Shown: one piece after another, positions 33,946 through 42,388 of the stretch
How the letters are laid out: every line of letters begins with the position of its first letter
Position numbering within the stretch: position 1 is the stretch's first letter
Source of the DNA: Haloechinothrix aidingensis
GTDB lineage: Bacteria > Actinomycetota > Actinomycetes > Mycobacteriales > Pseudonocardiaceae
NCBI RefSeq assembly: GCF_013450155.1
Contig: NZ_JACCKD010000002.1
Span: forward strand, 300,531 to 364,530
DNA: 64,000 nt
Direction: 5' to 3'
The notes under the pieces: model-generated
Told to the model about the DNA's origin: nothing
Seen by the model: the letters and a program-made list of their open reading frames with translations, nothing else
Database searches by the model: none
Made by a program: the position numbers and the translations under genes

Positions 33946-34022
33946 ACGTATTCCCCGGCGGTGCCGGGTAGCAAGATCCACCCCTCGGTTGTGTGACCCG
34001 CACGCGCGCCACGCGGGTGCGG

Positions 34023-34061
34023 GACTGTCCGCCTGCTGACAGCATGGGTATCGGATCCGCC
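34023..34061. repeat. Copy B of the dispersed 39-bp motif
   Basis: Here GACTGTCCGCCTGCTGACA is again followed five bases later by GGTATCGG and then CCGCC, matching copy A (31027-31065) at about 31 of 39 positions. It lies 56 bp before the hydrolase-OsmC start. Confidence 0.5.
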
Positions 34062-34116
34062 GGGTGTGGCGTTGTGTACCGACGTGATCAACGATCTCGA
34101 CGCGGAGAGGACACCG

Positions 34117-35349
34117 ATGGGCAGCACCACGAAGCTCACCTTCGACGGATCGCGCGGCCACCGGCTCGCCGCCGTGCTCGACATGCCCGCAGGCAGGCCA
34201 CGGGCGTTCGCGCTCTTCGCGCACTGCTTCACCTGCAGCAAGGACGTACCGGCGAGCGCGCGCATCGCACGGTCGCTTGCCGAGTCCGGCATCGCCGTAC
34301 TGCGCTTCGACTTCACCGGTCTCGGCCATTCGGAGGGCGAGTTCGGGAACACGGACTTCACCTCGAACGTCGAGGATCTCGTGCACGCGGCGGACCACCT
34401 GCGGGAGCACTACGCGGCGCCGACGATCCTGCTCGGGCACTCCCTCGGCGGCGCGGCCGTGCTGGCGGCCACGCACCGGATCCCGGAGGCGCGCGCGGTC
34501 GCCACGGTGGCCGCCCCGGCGGACCCGAGCCATGTGGCACGCCTGTTCGGATCGTCGCGCGCCGAGATCGAACGTGCGGGCGAGGCCGACGTCACCCTCG
34601 CCGGGCGCACGTTCCGCATCCGCTCGGAGTTCCTCACCGACATCGAGACGCAGCCCCAGACCGAGCGCGTCGCCTGCCTCGACGCCGCACTGCTTGTCCT
34701 GCACTCCCCCACCGACACCCTCGTCTCGGTCGACAACGCGCGGCAGATCTTCGACAGCGCACGGCACCCGAGGTCGTTCGTCGCGCTCGACGGCGCCGAC
34801 CACCTGCTCACCCGGCCCGCGGACGCCGCATACGTGGCCACCGTGATCACGGCGTGGGCGAGCCGGTACGCCTTCGAGCCCGATGTCACCGACGCGCCGT
34901 CGAGTCAGGAAGCCCCCGGTGAGGGCGTGGTGCGGGTCGGCGAGAGCGAGTCGGGCCACTTCGCCCAGCGCATCGCGATCGGCAGGCACGTGCTTGCCGC
35001 CGACGAGCCCCCTCCCACCGGCGACGACACCGGGCCGTCCCCGTACGACCTGCTGCTGGCCGGCCTCGGCGCGTGCACGTCCATGACCGTGCGCATGTAT
35101 GCCGACCGCAAGGAACTGCCGCTGGAGAACGTCACGGTCTCGCTGCGCCACTCGCGGATCCACGCCGAGGACTGCGCGAACTGCGAGACCGAGCGCGGCA
35201 AGGTCGACCGCATCGAGCGGATGATCCGGCTCGACGGTGATCTGGACGAGCAGCAGCGACAGAAGCTCATCGAGATCGCGAACAAGTGTCCCGTCCACCG
35301 CACGCTGCACTCGGAGATCGCCATCGACACCACAGATGTCACCGGATGA
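34117..35349 (+). CDS. Alpha/beta hydrolase-OsmC fusion protein
   Basis: From ATG 34117 (GGAGAGG upstream) the protein has 410 residues and two domains. Residues 1-265 form an alpha/beta hydrolase with AHCFTCSKD, RFDFTGLGHSEGEF and nucleophile elbow LLGHSLGGAAV. Residues 275-410 form an OsmC-like domain with GPSPYDLLLAGLGACTSMTVRMYADRK and NKCPVHRTLHSE, carrying the two peroxidatic-type cysteines. This fusion is known in bacteria. OsmC proteins reduce organic hydroperoxides, so the hydrolase may release a fatty hydroperoxide or thioester for the second domain. A peroxiredoxin-like gene follows. Confidence 0.92.
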   Translation: MGSTTKLTFDGSRGHRLAAVLDMPAGRPRAFALFAHCFTCSKDVPASARIARSLAESGIAVLRFDFTGLGHSEGEFGNTDFTSNVEDLVHAADHLREHYAAPTILLGHSLGGAAVLAATHRIPEARAVATVAAPADPSHVARLFGSSRAEIERAGEADVTLAGRTFRIRSEFLTDIETQPQTERVACLDAALLVLHSPTDTLVSVDNARQIFDSARHPRSFVALDGADHLLTRPADAAYVATVITAWASRYAFEPDVTDAPSSQEAPGEGVVRVGESESGHFAQRIAIGRHVLAADEPPPTGDDTGPSPYDLLLAGLGACTSMTVRMYADRKELPLENVTVSLRHSRIHAEDCANCETERGKVDRIERMIRLDGDLDEQQRQKLIEIANKCPVHRTLHSEIAIDTTDVTG

Positions 35350-35417
35350 TCCCGCCCGGACGCCGAGACACATGCCCGGGTTCACCCGGCCGGTCATCCG
35401 GGTGGTGAGGTGGTTCC

Positions 35418-35984
35418 ATGAGTACGGTCAACGCCGGAGACATCCTGACGCCGCGCGAGCTGGCAGGCATCGACGGCAGGCCGGTCGGCGTTCCCGACCC
35501 GCGACGGATCGTGCACCTGCAGTTCCGTCGCTACGCGGGCTGTCCCATCTGCAACCTGCACCTGCGCTCGGTCAGCCTGCGCCACGACGAGATCCTCGAC
35601 GCGGGCATCCGCGAGGTGGCCGTGTTCCACTCGAGCGCCGAGACGATGCGGAAGTACCAGGCGGAGCTGCCGTTCCCGGCGGTCGCGGACCCGGACCGCG
35701 CGCTCTACGCCGAGTTCGGGGTGGAGGCCTCGCCGCGAGCGGTACTCGACCCGCGCGGGTGGGCCGCTGCCGTGCGCGGGGCCGCTCGGCAGCGCGGTCT
35801 CCGCGGCGCCATCGGGGACGGGGAGTCACACCTCGGGCTGCCCGCCGACTTCCTCATCGGCCCGGACGGCACGGTGCTCGCGGCGAAGTACGGAACCCAC
35901 GCCGATGACCAGTGGTCGGTCGACGAGCTCCTGGAGATCGCCGCGGCCCGCCGGAACGGGATCGGCAGGCGCGAGCACGAGTAG
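35418..35984 (+). CDS. Peroxiredoxin-like (AhpC/TSA) protein
   Basis: The 188-residue thioredoxin-fold protein carries RRYAGCPICNLHL, in which CPIC takes the place of the peroxidatic site. Other family segments are VAVFHSSAETMRKYQAELPFPAVADPD, LGLPADFLIGPDG and AAKYGTHADDQW. NCBI groups such proteins as peroxiredoxin-like/AhpC-TSA. It should reduce peroxides or disulphides in the cytosol. It is 68 bp after the hydrolase-OsmC gene and four bases before the next CDS, so the three probably form a redox operon under the TetR protein. Confidence 0.85.
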   Translation: MSTVNAGDILTPRELAGIDGRPVGVPDPRRIVHLQFRRYAGCPICNLHLRSVSLRHDEILDAGIREVAVFHSSAETMRKYQAELPFPAVADPDRALYAEFGVEASPRAVLDPRGWAAAVRGAARQRGLRGAIGDGESHLGLPADFLIGPDGTVLAAKYGTHADDQWSVDELLEIAAARRNGIGRREHE

Positions 35985-35988
35985 CGCC

Positions 35989-36678
35989 GTGACCACCACG
36001 GATCTCCGGTCCCGCTCCGTGACCACCGAGCGGGACAGCCGCGCGGCCACCGACATGCTGCTCGCCCTGCTACCCGCCGGGCGGTGGCGCGCGCGGGCCT
36101 GGTCGGACTTCCTGGCCATGGCCGCGCGCCGCTCCATCCGCCAGGCTGTCGCGCGCCCGCGCGCCATCGCCGAGGTCACTGCCCTGCACGGGCTCGTCAT
36201 CGCGCTCGGCCGCGACCGGAGGCTCCCGGTATGGAGCCTGGTCAGTTGGGCGTTGGCGGCCGGTCATCTCGGGCTGCTCGAACACCGGCAGGCTCTCGGC
36301 GCGGCCGATATGCTCAGCCTGGCGCGCGCGAACCTGCCGGCCATGGCGCCGGCAGGCGGCGTCTGGCAGGCGGCGGCCGCGCTCGGCAGCGACCTTCTCG
36401 ACGGCCGCATCGCCCGCGCGACCGGCACGGTCTCCCCGTTCGGGCGCTACGCGGACTCGTTCGCCGACGCGGCGTTCTGGATCTGGTTCACCGTCCGGAA
36501 CGAACCGGCACCGCGGTTCCGTGCGGCCGCTGTCGCCGTCTGGCTGGTTCCGGTGCTCGCGGTGACCGCCACCAGCGTCGCGCACGGCCGGATGGTGGAC
36601 GCGCCGCGTCCCCGTCTCGTGCGGCCCGCCGCGCTGGCACAAGCCGCCCTCACCGTGCGCGCGCTGCGGCGCGGGTAG
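35989..36678 (+). CDS. CDP-alcohol phosphatidyltransferase-like protein
   Basis: From GTG 35989, four bases after the preceding stop, the product is 229 residues. The CDP-OH-P signature appears as DGRIARATGTVSPFGRYADSFAD (DG-x2-AR-x8-G-x3-D-x3-D), with both metal-binding Asp pairs. About four transmembrane helices are present, fewer than usual. A long N-terminal segment comes before the active site. The family links an alcohol to a CDP-activated lipid or nucleotide; the substrates here are unknown. Confidence 0.82.
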   Translation: MTTTDLRSRSVTTERDSRAATDMLLALLPAGRWRARAWSDFLAMAARRSIRQAVARPRAIAEVTALHGLVIALGRDRRLPVWSLVSWALAAGHLGLLEHRQALGAADMLSLARANLPAMAPAGGVWQAAAALGSDLLDGRIARATGTVSPFGRYADSFADAAFWIWFTVRNEPAPRFRAAAVAVWLVPVLAVTATSVAHGRMVDAPRPRLVRPAALAQAALTVRALRRG

Positions 36679-36699
36679 AAGTGGGGCCGGGAGCAGGGG

Positions 36700-37089
36700 T
36701 CACCCGCCCACGCCGGAGCGCTCAGCGGCTGCCGCCAGTTTCGGCAGCGAAGCCAGCACACCGTCACGGCGCTCATCGACGGGCTCAGCCGCCACGTCGA
36801 CCCGCACGCGCACGAGACACCCGTCGGGATGGGGTTCCAAGCTCCATGTGTAGAGGTCATCGGTGATCAGGCAGCGGATCAGTACGCGCGAACGCTCGCT
36901 CTCGGGCGCGATGCGCACCGGATACGCGTCCTCCTCGCGGTCGCCGAGGTACAGGATCGCGCCGTCCGGCGTGGTCGTGGCGTGCGCGACGCCCGAGTAC
37001 CACTCGGGCACCCTGGCCGGATCGTGCAGGAGCTTCCACACCTCGAGCGGGGGTGCCCGGCAGATCACGGATTCCTCGAACGACGGCAT
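36700..37089 (-). CDS. SRPBCC (START-like) family protein
   Basis: A 129-residue protein of the polyketide cyclase/dehydrase group begins MPSFEESVICRAPPLEVWKLLHDP and has VPEWYSGV and YTWSLEPHPDGCLVRV, all typical of the SRPBCC fold. It binds a small hydrophobic ligand. ATG 37089 is chosen because GGAGG lies seven bases upstream. GTG 37110, overlapping the regulator's stop as GTGA, is an alternative that would couple it to the SARP gene. Confidence 0.75.
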   Translation of the reverse strand: MPSFEESVICRAPPLEVWKLLHDPARVPEWYSGVAHATTTPDGAILYLGDREEDAYPVRIAPESERSRVLIRCLITDDLYTWSLEPHPDGCLVRVRVDVAAEPVDERRDGVLASLPKLAAAAERSGVGG

Positions 37090-37106
37090 GTCCATCCTCC
37101 GTTCTG

Positions 37107-40100
37107 TCACTCTGTCGTCACGACCGGCGAGCGCAGCGCGTTCACGCGCTGCCGGTAACCGTCGAACCCCAGCCTGTCGGCAAGCAGGATCGCCTCCTCC
37201 GCCGCAGCGCGGGCGTCGTCGGCACGGCCCACATCGGACAGCAGCACCGCGCGTTCGGCCAGTACCCGACCGAGCTCGACGCCCGGTTCGACCTGCCCGC
37301 CGACCGGTGGCCGGGCCAGATCGACGAACGTCACCGTACCGGGCTCACCTGCCGATGGGACTCCCAGCATCCTGCGCCACGCTGCTTCCGCCGAGGCCAG
37401 GCAGTGCAGTGCACGGTCGGACGCACCACGCGCCGCGGCGATCAGCCCCTCCACCAGCTCCAGCCTCGGCACGAGGGTCTCGGGAAGCTGCGTCTGCCCG
37501 GCCGGCTCGAACGGCACCTGCTCGAGCTCGCGATGCGCGGCGCCCAGCAGCCCGTCACGTACGAGGGCCTCGGCCAGCCGCACCCTGGCGAGCGCGCGGG
37601 AGAACTGCCCGGAGGGTTCGGCGAGTGCGGAGGCGAAGCGCGTGGCCGCTTCGCCGTACCGGCCGGTGTCGAGCGCGACCGACGCGGCATCGAACTCCGC
37701 TCTCGCCTCCTGGCTCGCGTCCCCCGTGGATGCCACGGACCGGACGTATGCCAGCGCCGCCTCCCACGCCTCCGCGCACCTGCCCGTGCGCGCGAGCGCG
37801 TAGGCGCGCGCCGCGAGGGCCTCGTCCGCCATCCCGCTGGCAGGCCGGGAACGGCGCACCCGGTCGGCCAGCTCCAGGACGCGTTCGAACTGGCCCTGCG
37901 CCGCGCATGCCCCGGCCGCGTGCACCAGTGCGGTACAGGCGAGATCCTGCCTGCCGGCACGGCGGGCGAGCCCGGCCGCGTCCTCGCTCTCCCGTTCGCT
38001 GCCCCGGGGCCGCCCCCTGCGCAGCAGCGCTGCGGCCCTGGCGAGACACACCTCGGCCGCGAGGCCGAGGTCCGTGCCCGCTTCCGGGACGACCTCGGCC
38101 TCGGCGAGCAACGCCTCGGCCCGCTCGAGGTCGCCGCTGGCCACCTCGATCCAGCCGAGACCCGCGACCACGATCGCGCGCAGCTCCGGTGCGTCGAGAT
38201 GCTCGGTGTCGATGATGTGGAGTGCGCGCTCGTAGGCACGCAACGCTTCGCCCGGATGGCAGAGCGTCGTGCGCAGGCAACGACCGCGCAGCGCGTACGC
38301 TCCCGCCAGCGCCGCCGAGTCGTCCACCTCTTCCAGCACGGTGCAGGCATGCGCGAACGCGGTGTCGTGCTCGTCCTTGCGGCCACGCCACGCGTGGACG
38401 TCGGCCAGCGCGAGCCACAGCTCGGCCCGGATCGTGCGCGACCCTGCATCCAGGGATGCCGCCTCGGAGTACAGCCCCGCCGCTTCGTCGAAGGCCCCGA
38501 GCGACCGTGCCTTCTCGGCCGCGGTGATCAGATAAGCCTGCGCGCGCTCCCAGTCGCCTGCGTTGAGCAGGTGCCTGGCGATCTCGGCGACCGGCCTGCC
38601 CGGCCGCTCCTCCAGCATCTCGGCGATACGCCCGTGCAGCCACGCCCTGCGCGACGGCTCGATCTCCGCGCCGCATGCCTGCCGCACCAGAGCGTGCACG
38701 AACCGGATCCGGCGTGCCTCGATCTCCAGGAGCTCCTCATGGCCTGCCCGCTCCAGTGCCTCCGCCAGCTGCTGCGACCCGACCAGGGCGGCAGCCTCCC
38801 CGGTGTCCATCGGGCGTCCGAGCAGAGCGACCGCGTCGACGAGAAGCCTGGCGGGACCGTCGAGGCGGGCCAGCGGTGCGCGGATCCAGTCGCGCAGCTC
38901 GTCAGAGGGATCGGCGCCGTCCGAGGCTGCCAGCGCGGCACGCCGCGCGAGCAGGGGGTTGCCCTCGGCGACCTCGACGGCACGATCGCGCGCGTCCTCG
39001 CCGAGCTCGGGCGCGCACGACCACACGACGGTGTCCAACTCGGTTGCCGAGAGCCGGCCGAGGTGGATATCCGTCACGAGGGCATCCTGCCTGCGAAGCG
39101 TGTCGATGGCGATGACCAGCTTCGCGGGCGCGCTCGCGGGGCGCCGGGTCGCCACGAGCAGCACGGGCAGCTCGGTGAGCCTGCGGCCGAGAGAGGCGAT
39201 CAGCGCGATACTCGCCGTGTCCGCGAGGTGGATGTCCTCGAGCACCAGTAGCAACGGGCGATCCCCCGAGCACCACGCCAGCGCCTCGGCGACGGACGCG
39301 AAGAGCCAGCGACGTTCCTGCTCGGGATCGGCGGACGAGCGCGCGGCGGGCCGCCCCCAGCGCCACTCGACCGAGCGACACAGGCGCGCGAGATCCGACG
39401 GCCATGACGCATCACGGGACGGCGCCGGGACATCGGCGACGAGCTGGTGCAGCACGTCGCCCCACGGCGCGTACGGTGGTGCCCCGTCGAGCTCGAACGC
39501 GGTCCCGACGGCGCATCGCGGTCCCTGGCCGGACACCGTGTCGATCAGCTCGGTGGTGAGCCTGCTCTTTCCGAGGCCGGCGGCGCCACTGATCAGCACG
39601 ACGCCGCCGTTCCCCCGGCGCGCGCCCTCCCAGGCACGGCTCAGCGTGGTGAGCTCGCTGTCCCTGCCGACAAGCGGGCGTTGCCGGGACCGGCGCACCC
39701 GCGAGGCCGCCTGTCCCGGCAACGCACCCTGCCTGCCCGGCTCCGCCGGGCGCGCGGCGACGCGGCGTCCTTCGCCGGACCCCTGGCCGGACCGGAGCCG
39801 ATCGGCCAGAACACGCGTGGACTCCGAGGGAACCGTGCCGAACTCCGCGTCGAGCATCGCGCGGCACCGCTCGAATGCGGCCAGGGCCTCACCGCGCTCG
39901 TCGAGCTTCGCCAGGCGCTGCATCAACGCGCGGTAGGACGACTCCCGCACGGGCACGTGCGCTATCGCGCGACGCGTCCAGGAGACCGCGCCCCGCAGAT
40001 CGCCGTCCTGCTCGCACAGCTCGGCCAACCGCGCGGCCGCCGCGCCCGCGCGTTCGCGGAACTCCTCCCTGGCATCGAGCACCCAGTCATCGGCGAGGTC

Positions 40101-40505
40101 GGCAAGCAGCGGCGCGTGTGCCAGCATCAGGGCCTCTCGCAGGCTCGCGGTGTCGTCCCGCTCCGCCAGCCGGACGAACTCTTCGGTGTCGACCTCCCGT
40201 GCCAGCCCGTCCGCGATCCCCACGCTCTCCCGGTCGGATTCGAGGTAGGCCGCCCCACCCACCGTGTCGAGCGCGCGCCGTATCCCCCAGAGGGCGTTGC
40301 GCAACGAGGCCCGCGCGCTGATGTCGAGCACGTCGGGCCAGAACAACGCGGCCACGTGCGCCCGCGCGTGCGTGCCGGGGTTCGACAGCAGCCACGCCAG
40401 CACGGACCGGGGCCGCAGCCCGGCGATCTCTGGCATGGTCCGGCCGTCGATCTCGATCGTCAGCGACCCGAACAGGTACGCACGGAGCATATTCCTCATC
40501 GTCAT
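37107..40505 (-). CDS. Large SARP-type regulator (BTAD, AAA ATPase, TPR)
   Basis: From about ATG 40505 (alternatives 40499 and 40490) the protein has 1,132 residues. The longer upstream frame lies on top of another gene and is not real. Domains are an OmpR-like winged helix (about 5-95, RAYLFGSLTIEIDG and ASLRNALWGIRRAL), a BTAD (about 95-240, CEQDGDLRGAVSWTRRAIAHVP) and an AAA16/NACHT-like ATPase (from about 300). The ATPase has P-loop ISGAAGLGKSR and Walker B LLLVLEDIHLAD. TPR repeats run to the C-terminus. Such AfsR/SARP proteins bind 11-bp-spaced heptamers and activate adjacent operons. That motif lies in its own divergent promoter. Confidence 0.9.
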   Translation of the reverse strand: MTMRNMLRAYLFGSLTIEIDGRTMPEIAGLRPRSVLAWLLSNPGTHARAHVAALFWPDVLDISARASLRNALWGIRRALDTVGGAAYLESDRESVGIADGLAREVDTEEFVRLAERDDTASLREALMLAHAPLLADLADDWVLDAREEFRERAGAAAARLAELCEQDGDLRGAVSWTRRAIAHVPVRESSYRALMQRLAKLDERGEALAAFERCRAMLDAEFGTVPSESTRVLADRLRSGQGSGEGRRVAARPAEPGRQGALPGQAASRVRRSRQRPLVGRDSELTTLSRAWEGARRGNGGVVLISGAAGLGKSRLTTELIDTVSGQGPRCAVGTAFELDGAPPYAPWGDVLHQLVADVPAPSRDASWPSDLARLCRSVEWRWGRPAARSSADPEQERRWLFASVAEALAWCSGDRPLLLVLEDIHLADTASIALIASLGRRLTELPVLLVATRRPASAPAKLVIAIDTLRRQDALVTDIHLGRLSATELDTVVWSCAPELGEDARDRAVEVAEGNPLLARRAALAASDGADPSDELRDWIRAPLARLDGPARLLVDAVALLGRPMDTGEAAALVGSQQLAEALERAGHEELLEIEARRIRFVHALVRQACGAEIEPSRRAWLHGRIAEMLEERPGRPVAEIARHLLNAGDWERAQAYLITAAEKARSLGAFDEAAGLYSEAASLDAGSRTIRAELWLALADVHAWRGRKDEHDTAFAHACTVLEEVDDSAALAGAYALRGRCLRTTLCHPGEALRAYERALHIIDTEHLDAPELRAIVVAGLGWIEVASGDLERAEALLAEAEVVPEAGTDLGLAAEVCLARAAALLRRGRPRGSERESEDAAGLARRAGRQDLACTALVHAAGACAAQGQFERVLELADRVRRSRPASGMADEALAARAYALARTGRCAEAWEAALAYVRSVASTGDASQEARAEFDAASVALDTGRYGEAATRFASALAEPSGQFSRALARVRLAEALVRDGLLGAAHRELEQVPFEPAGQTQLPETLVPRLELVEGLIAAARGASDRALHCLASAEAAWRRMLGVPSAGEPGTVTFVDLARPPVGGQVEPGVELGRVLAERAVLLSDVGRADDARAAAEEAILLADRLGFDGYRQRVNALRSPVVTTE

Positions 40506-40534
40506 CGCAATCGTGACGTTCGGCAAGACCACCT

Positions 40535-40576
40535 TGACGCTGCTGTGACGCTCCGCTGATGCGCCGTGCCTAGCGT
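40535..40576 (+). promoter_or_regulatory. SARP-type promoter with three 11-bp-spaced heptamers
   Basis: TGACGCT (40535-40541), TGACGCT (40546-40552) and TGATGCG (40557-40563) repeat at exact 11-bp intervals. TAGCGT (40571-40576) is a good -10 seven bases after the last repeat. This is the arrangement known for ActII-ORF4, DnrI and AfsR binding sites. It drives the Tat-exported protein gene and fits the divergent SARP gene as regulator. A looser TGACGTT (40514-40520) is out of phase. Confidence 0.8.
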
Positions 40577-40613
40577 CGTCACCCGGATTCCGGTTCATGT
40601 GGAGGTGATGACC

Positions 40614-41222
40614 ATGAACGACGCCATTCCGGCAGCGCACGCGACGGTCGGCAGGCGCAACGTCCTCGCGGCGAGCGGGATCGGCGCGCTCGCCGCGCTC
40701 TGGCCCGCGGGTCAAGCCAGCGCGCAGGGCACCCCTCCCGGGCACACCGTCTTCGACGTCGCCTGCCTCGGCGGTACCTTCTCTGCCAACTTCGGCGAGG
40801 CGATCGATGCCGATGGAGGGGACTTCCGGGGCGTCGGGTTCTTCGTCGAGGGACTGCTCTACCCGGAGGGCACGATCCCGGACGGTGACGGGTTCGATCC
40901 CGCGTCCGCCGAGGCGACGGGCCTGTGGCTGTGCCGCGGTTGGTTCATGTTCCATCCGGACCGGCCGCTGCCCCACGTGGTCACCACACAGGAGTACCTG
41001 TTCGGTGCGGTCAGCGGGGACAATCCCAGCCCGGCCGACCAGCTCGTCTCTTCCGGCCTGGAGGGTGGCGTTTCCGAGACGGTCCGCTCGGCCATCGGCG
41101 GCACCGGCCGCTTCCGGCATCACAGCGGCGAGGTCGTCCAGCAGGTCATCGGAACGAACACGACCGTGCTACGCGACATCGGCGAGCACGCACCCAATTT
41201 CCGGTTCACGTTCCGCAAGTAG
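40614..41222 (+). CDS. Tat-exported protein of unknown function, SARP target
   Basis: ATG 40614 lies seven bases after GGAGGT and gives 202 residues. The twin-arginine signal GRRNVLAASGIGALAALW ends near ASAQG (about 37). The mature part is predicted all-beta: TVFDVACLGGTFSANFG, DFRGVGFFVEGLLYPEGTI, GLWLCRGWFMFHP and TTQEYLFGAV. The layout recalls dirigent-like or allene-oxide-cyclase barrels, but I cannot assign it. Two cysteines (ACLGG and LCRGW) could bind metal or form a disulphide. It is the first gene under the SARP-type promoter. Confidence 0.78.
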   Translation: MNDAIPAAHATVGRRNVLAASGIGALAALWPAGQASAQGTPPGHTVFDVACLGGTFSANFGEAIDADGGDFRGVGFFVEGLLYPEGTIPDGDGFDPASAEATGLWLCRGWFMFHPDRPLPHVVTTQEYLFGAVSGDNPSPADQLVSSGLEGGVSETVRSAIGGTGRFRHHSGEVVQQVIGTNTTVLRDIGEHAPNFRFTFRK

Positions 41223-41299
41223 CCACAGCCACCGCCGTACCGGTGCGCTGTGCGGCCGGCAAGCGGCTGGTGGCTCCAGAGAAAGGGAGTATCGCGATC

Positions 41300-42388
41300 A
41301 TGAGTGTTGATCACGTAGAGACCGGACCGTCCGCGCTGGACCAGAACAGGGTCGAGGAGTTCGCCGGGCAGGTCGTCGGCGATATCGCTGCGGTGCTGGC
41401 AGGCGCGACGATGTACATCGGCCATCACGCCGGGCTGTATGCCGCCATGGCCGATGGTGAGCCGCGCACGCCGGAGGGGGTCGCCGAGCGGGCCGGGGCA
41501 CACCCGCGCTACGTGCGGGAGTGGCTCGGCGCGCAGACGGCGAGCGGCTACGTGCACTACGAGCCCGGCAGCGGCACCTACTGGTTGCCGCCGGAGCATG
41601 CCGCCGTGCTCGCCGATGCCACCCACCCCGCTTACCTCGGCGGGGCCAGCGACGCGATGGCCGCGATCTGGGCGGCAGCCGAGCCGGTGGCCGCGGACTT
41701 CACCGCGGGCAGGGGCGTGCCGTGGCACGCGCACGACCCGCGGATGTTCTCCGGCACCGAGGAACTCTTCCGCCCCAGCTACGAGGCGTTCCTCACCAGC
41801 GAGTGGATCCCCTCGCTCGACGGGATCGAACAGAAGCTCACCATGGGCGGTCGGGTCGCCGACGTGGGCTGCGGGCACGGCGTGTCCACCATCACGATGG
41901 CCCGGGCCTACCCGGCATCACACATCCACGGGTTCGACGGGCACGAGCCCTCGATCACCACCGCCCGCGAGCGGGCGGCCGCCGCCGGTGTCACCGCCAA
42001 CACCGGCTTCGAGGTGGCCCAGGCCACCGAGCTGCCGGGCACCGGCTACGACCTCGTGTGCTTCTTCGACGCGCTGCACGACATGGGCGACCCCGTAGCG
42101 GCGCTGGTACGCGCCCGCGAGGCACTCTCGTCCGACGGCGCTGTGATGCTGATCGAGCCGCTGGCAGGCGACCGGGTCGAGGACAACCTCTCCCCCGTGA
42201 GCCGGATGTTCTACTCGGCATCGACCCTGGTGTGCACCGCCAACGGCATCGCACAGGGCAACCATCCCGTACTCGGCGCCCAAGCAGGCGAGGCCGCGCT
42301 CCGCGACGTACTCACCCAGGCCGGGTTCACCCGCGTGCGCCGCACAGCCGACGCACCCATCAACCTCATACTCGAAGCCCGCCCATGA
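41300..42388 (+). CDS. Class I SAM methyltransferase with winged-helix domain (Rv2258c-like)
   Basis: From ATG 41300 (GGGAG upstream) the protein has 362 residues. The N-terminal winged-helix dimerisation domain (about 20-100) has GLYAAMADGEPRTPEGVAER and PRYVREWLGAQTASGYV. The SAM core has VADVGCGHGVSTITMARAYP and FDGHEPSITTARERA, then CFFDALHDMGDP. It resembles the M. tuberculosis Rv2258c family, whose substrates are hydrophobic small molecules. It is 78 bp after the Tat gene and overlaps the next by four bases, so it belongs to the SARP-controlled unit. Confidence 0.88.
   Translation: MSVDHVETGPSALDQNRVEEFAGQVVGDIAAVLAGATMYIGHHAGLYAAMADGEPRTPEGVAERAGAHPRYVREWLGAQTASGYVHYEPGSGTYWLPPEHAAVLADATHPAYLGGASDAMAAIWAAAEPVAADFTAGRGVPWHAHDPRMFSGTEELFRPSYEAFLTSEWIPSLDGIEQKLTMGGRVADVGCGHGVSTITMARAYPASHIHGFDGHEPSITTARERAAAAGVTANTGFEVAQATELPGTGYDLVCFFDALHDMGDPVAALVRAREALSSDGAVMLIEPLAGDRVEDNLSPVSRMFYSASTLVCTANGIAQGNHPVLGAQAGEAALRDVLTQAGFTRVRRTADAPINLILEARP

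Noticed and set aside
40506-41123. A 206-codon N-terminal extension of the SARP regulator
   Set aside because: It runs antisense to the Tat-signal gene and has no similarity to SARP proteins; the winged helix begins at about 40505.
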